Below, piece after piece: positions 27,829 to 29,187 of a stretch of 29,187 nt of DNA. The notes beneath the pieces were generated by a model. That model worked only from the letters and a program-made list of their open reading frames with translations, did no database searches and was not told where the DNA came from. A program made the position numbers and the translations under genes. The stretch lies in contig MCFL01000291.1 in assembly GCA_002102555.1 (NCBI GenBank), forward strand, positions 1-29,187. The letters run 5' to 3'. This DNA is from Catenaria anguillulae PL171. Lineage: Eukaryota > Blastocladiomycota > Blastocladiomycetes > Blastocladiales > Catenariaceae. Every line of letters begins with the position of its first letter. Position 1 is the first letter of the stretch.

Positions 27829-29187
27829 GTGCTGGCCGCCGACGGTCTGGCCATCGTACTTCCGGCGGGCACGAGGGCTACCAGCAAGACACTTGTAGGA
27901 CCATACAATCATGAGCAATACTCGGTGGTCCTCACTCACAACCGTGTACCTGGCGACTCAATTCTGTGCGTCATGTTACATTTGACCCCGCTCGGGTATC
28001 TGGCGCTTTGGCGCAAGCACGCCTACATGGAGCGATTGCACGCCAAGCTCATGATCATCCGCGGGCAGTTTATGGCCGTGTTTTGCACGTTCTTGGTATG
28101 TTAATTGCCATGAAGGGGATCAAGACGGCTGTTGACTTATCCCGTCTTCATCCAGATTCACGAGTTCCCAGTTTGGAAAGGCGGGCTGGACTCATCGCAC
28201 AATGGATGCTGGCCATTATGGATCACGGGCCACGTTGCGTTCAGCGTCGGATGCTTGCCGAGATCTTTTCACTTTTGCACATGTGGTACGTTGGGAAAAA
28301 AGTACTCTTGGGTGTCTGTCAAGACAAGCAATCCAGTTTGCTACCGTCATGTCGTGTATACCTAGGCTCGTTTACACCATTGATTATTTCCAATCCTCAA
28401 CTGCGAATGTCCTGGCCTGCGAATACCAAGGTGTCAAGGCCATCACTCTCACCAAAACAGTCTCCGGCCACCGCGACCGACTCTCCTCAAGCTGCACCTC
28501 TCCAGCAACCCCGTCGCCGTCATGTCCACCATTCCGCGCTCTTATAAGCTTGACGTTGTCTCCACACTGCTGGCGCGTCTTTCACTGTGGATCTTTTACA
28601 CGCCAGGCACACAAGTCACACGACAAGAGCCCAACGGCTGGGTCTTGAGGTCAACGAGACCCGAGGGTCACCTGCCCGTGGTGACGGTTGCTCTCGCCTT
28701 TCGAACGCGCTCAAAACTCCTTGGCGTATTTGCATGGCTGTTTGCCCTTGCTGCGAGCATTGCCAGTAAAGGCCTCATCCTGCCAAACCAGCCGCTGTTG
28801 CCCTCGTCCATGCAAGCATGCACAGCAAACGACTTTGTTGGACTTACGTACCTTGCGACCATTACTGCAGCCATCTCGCTCATGATCGTTGTCGCAACAC
28901 ATTCACATCGGGCTCGGTGTACCGAGGAAATGCGCTTCTTGCGATGGACGTGCGGGTGGCGCGTCGTTTCGTTTGCATTTCTCACACCTTGCTACCTTGC
29001 CACTTGGCTTCATGTGCCTGTATTTCAAGGGGTACTGGCCATGTGTGGGCCATGGGTGTTTCCTCCGTGTGGGAAACCTGCAGTGGCGCGCTTCGAAGCT
29101 GGTCGCCCGTCCTGATTGTGTGGTTGCAGCGGCGGCGTGACCAACTGCACTGGGCCAATTTGCCAGAGTCGAGGTTGAGGAAGGTAC
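27829..29187 (+). CDS. Multi-pass membrane protein (7TM/GPCR-like?), interrupted and running off the right edge
   Basis: Exons with sound splice sites are visible: coding to 28095, intron 28096-28155 (GTATGT...TCCAG), exon 28156-28285, intron 28286-28365 (GTACGT...CTAG), then coding onward. Hydrophobic or membrane-like segments include GDSILCVMLHLTPLGYLALW, QFMAVFCTFL, KLLGVFAWLFALAASIA, FVGLTYLATITAAISLMIVV and WRVVSFAFLTPCYLATWL. The spacing, with basic residues after each helix (LWRKH, ATHSHRAR), resembles fungal seven-helix receptors of the RGS-associated type, but no diagnostic motif is certain. The frame changes near 28545 and again near 29040, after which ALRSWSPVLIVWLQRRRDQL continues to the window edge and ends in AAGGTAC, a possible donor. 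No convincing start codon was found. Treat the family as a guess. Confidence 0.38.

Noticed and set aside
1-29187. Mobile element, CRISPR or prokaryotic defence system
   Set aside because: No transposase, integrase, reverse transcriptase, terminal repeats or regularly spaced repeats were seen. The genes are spliced and eukaryotic.

Overview
The window is nuclear DNA from a eukaryote, most likely a fungus. Genes are compact and spliced. Most introns are 45-115 nt, start with GTACGT, GTATGT or a similar donor, carry a CTGAC/CTGAT-like branch site near the 3' end, and finish in CAG or TAG. The proteome also points to a fungus: a BRR6/BRL1 nuclear-envelope protein, a fungal-type LIM-domain-binding (LDB/PtaB-like) regulator, and Ser/Pro/Gln-rich low-complexity tails. 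An early-diverging zoosporic lineage is possible, but the sequence alone does not prove it. I see no tRNA, rRNA, transposon, CRISPR array or bacterial-type operon.

Layout, left to right. The 5' end of an unrecognised minus-strand gene (1-361) leaves the left edge and faces a plus-strand BRL1/BRR6 gene (735-3236) across a short divergent promoter. After about 1.3 kb without a convincing gene comes a five-exon LisH/CTLH-WD40 gene (4510-6947). A possible small minus ORF (7201-7533) and a minus-strand gene ending in a calpain domain-III-like beta-sandwich (7801-8903) follow. Next come three clear minus-strand genes: the ubiquitin-specific protease UBP14/USP5 (9701-12249), an F-box/leucine-rich protein (12731-15571) and a short-exon gene whose N-terminus resembles BCL7 (16190-17216). 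Facing it is a three-exon gene for the complex I subunit NDUFB4/B15 (17592-18018). A glutamine-rich LDB-family coregulator (18547-20784, minus) and the CCA-adding tRNA nucleotidyltransferase (21239-23432, plus) share a divergent promoter.

The last 5.4 kb (23766-29187, plus) differs from the rest. It has coding-like composition, good splice sites and recognisable protein segments (a coiled coil with a centrosomin-CM1-like patch, then a multi-pass membrane protein), but the reading frame jumps by one base many times. This is either pseudogene decay or uncorrected indels in the sequence. The adjacent CCA1, LDB, NDUFB4, F-box and UBP14 genes are intact.

The genes are unrelated housekeeping and regulatory functions: nuclear-pore assembly, ubiquitin recycling, SCF-type substrate recognition, respiration, transcription and tRNA maturation. 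They do not form a pathway cluster. The most interesting items are the BCL7-like gene, the domain-III-only calpain-like gene, the apparently zinc-competent N-terminal finger of UBP14, the paired start codons of CCA1, and the frame-broken right end.
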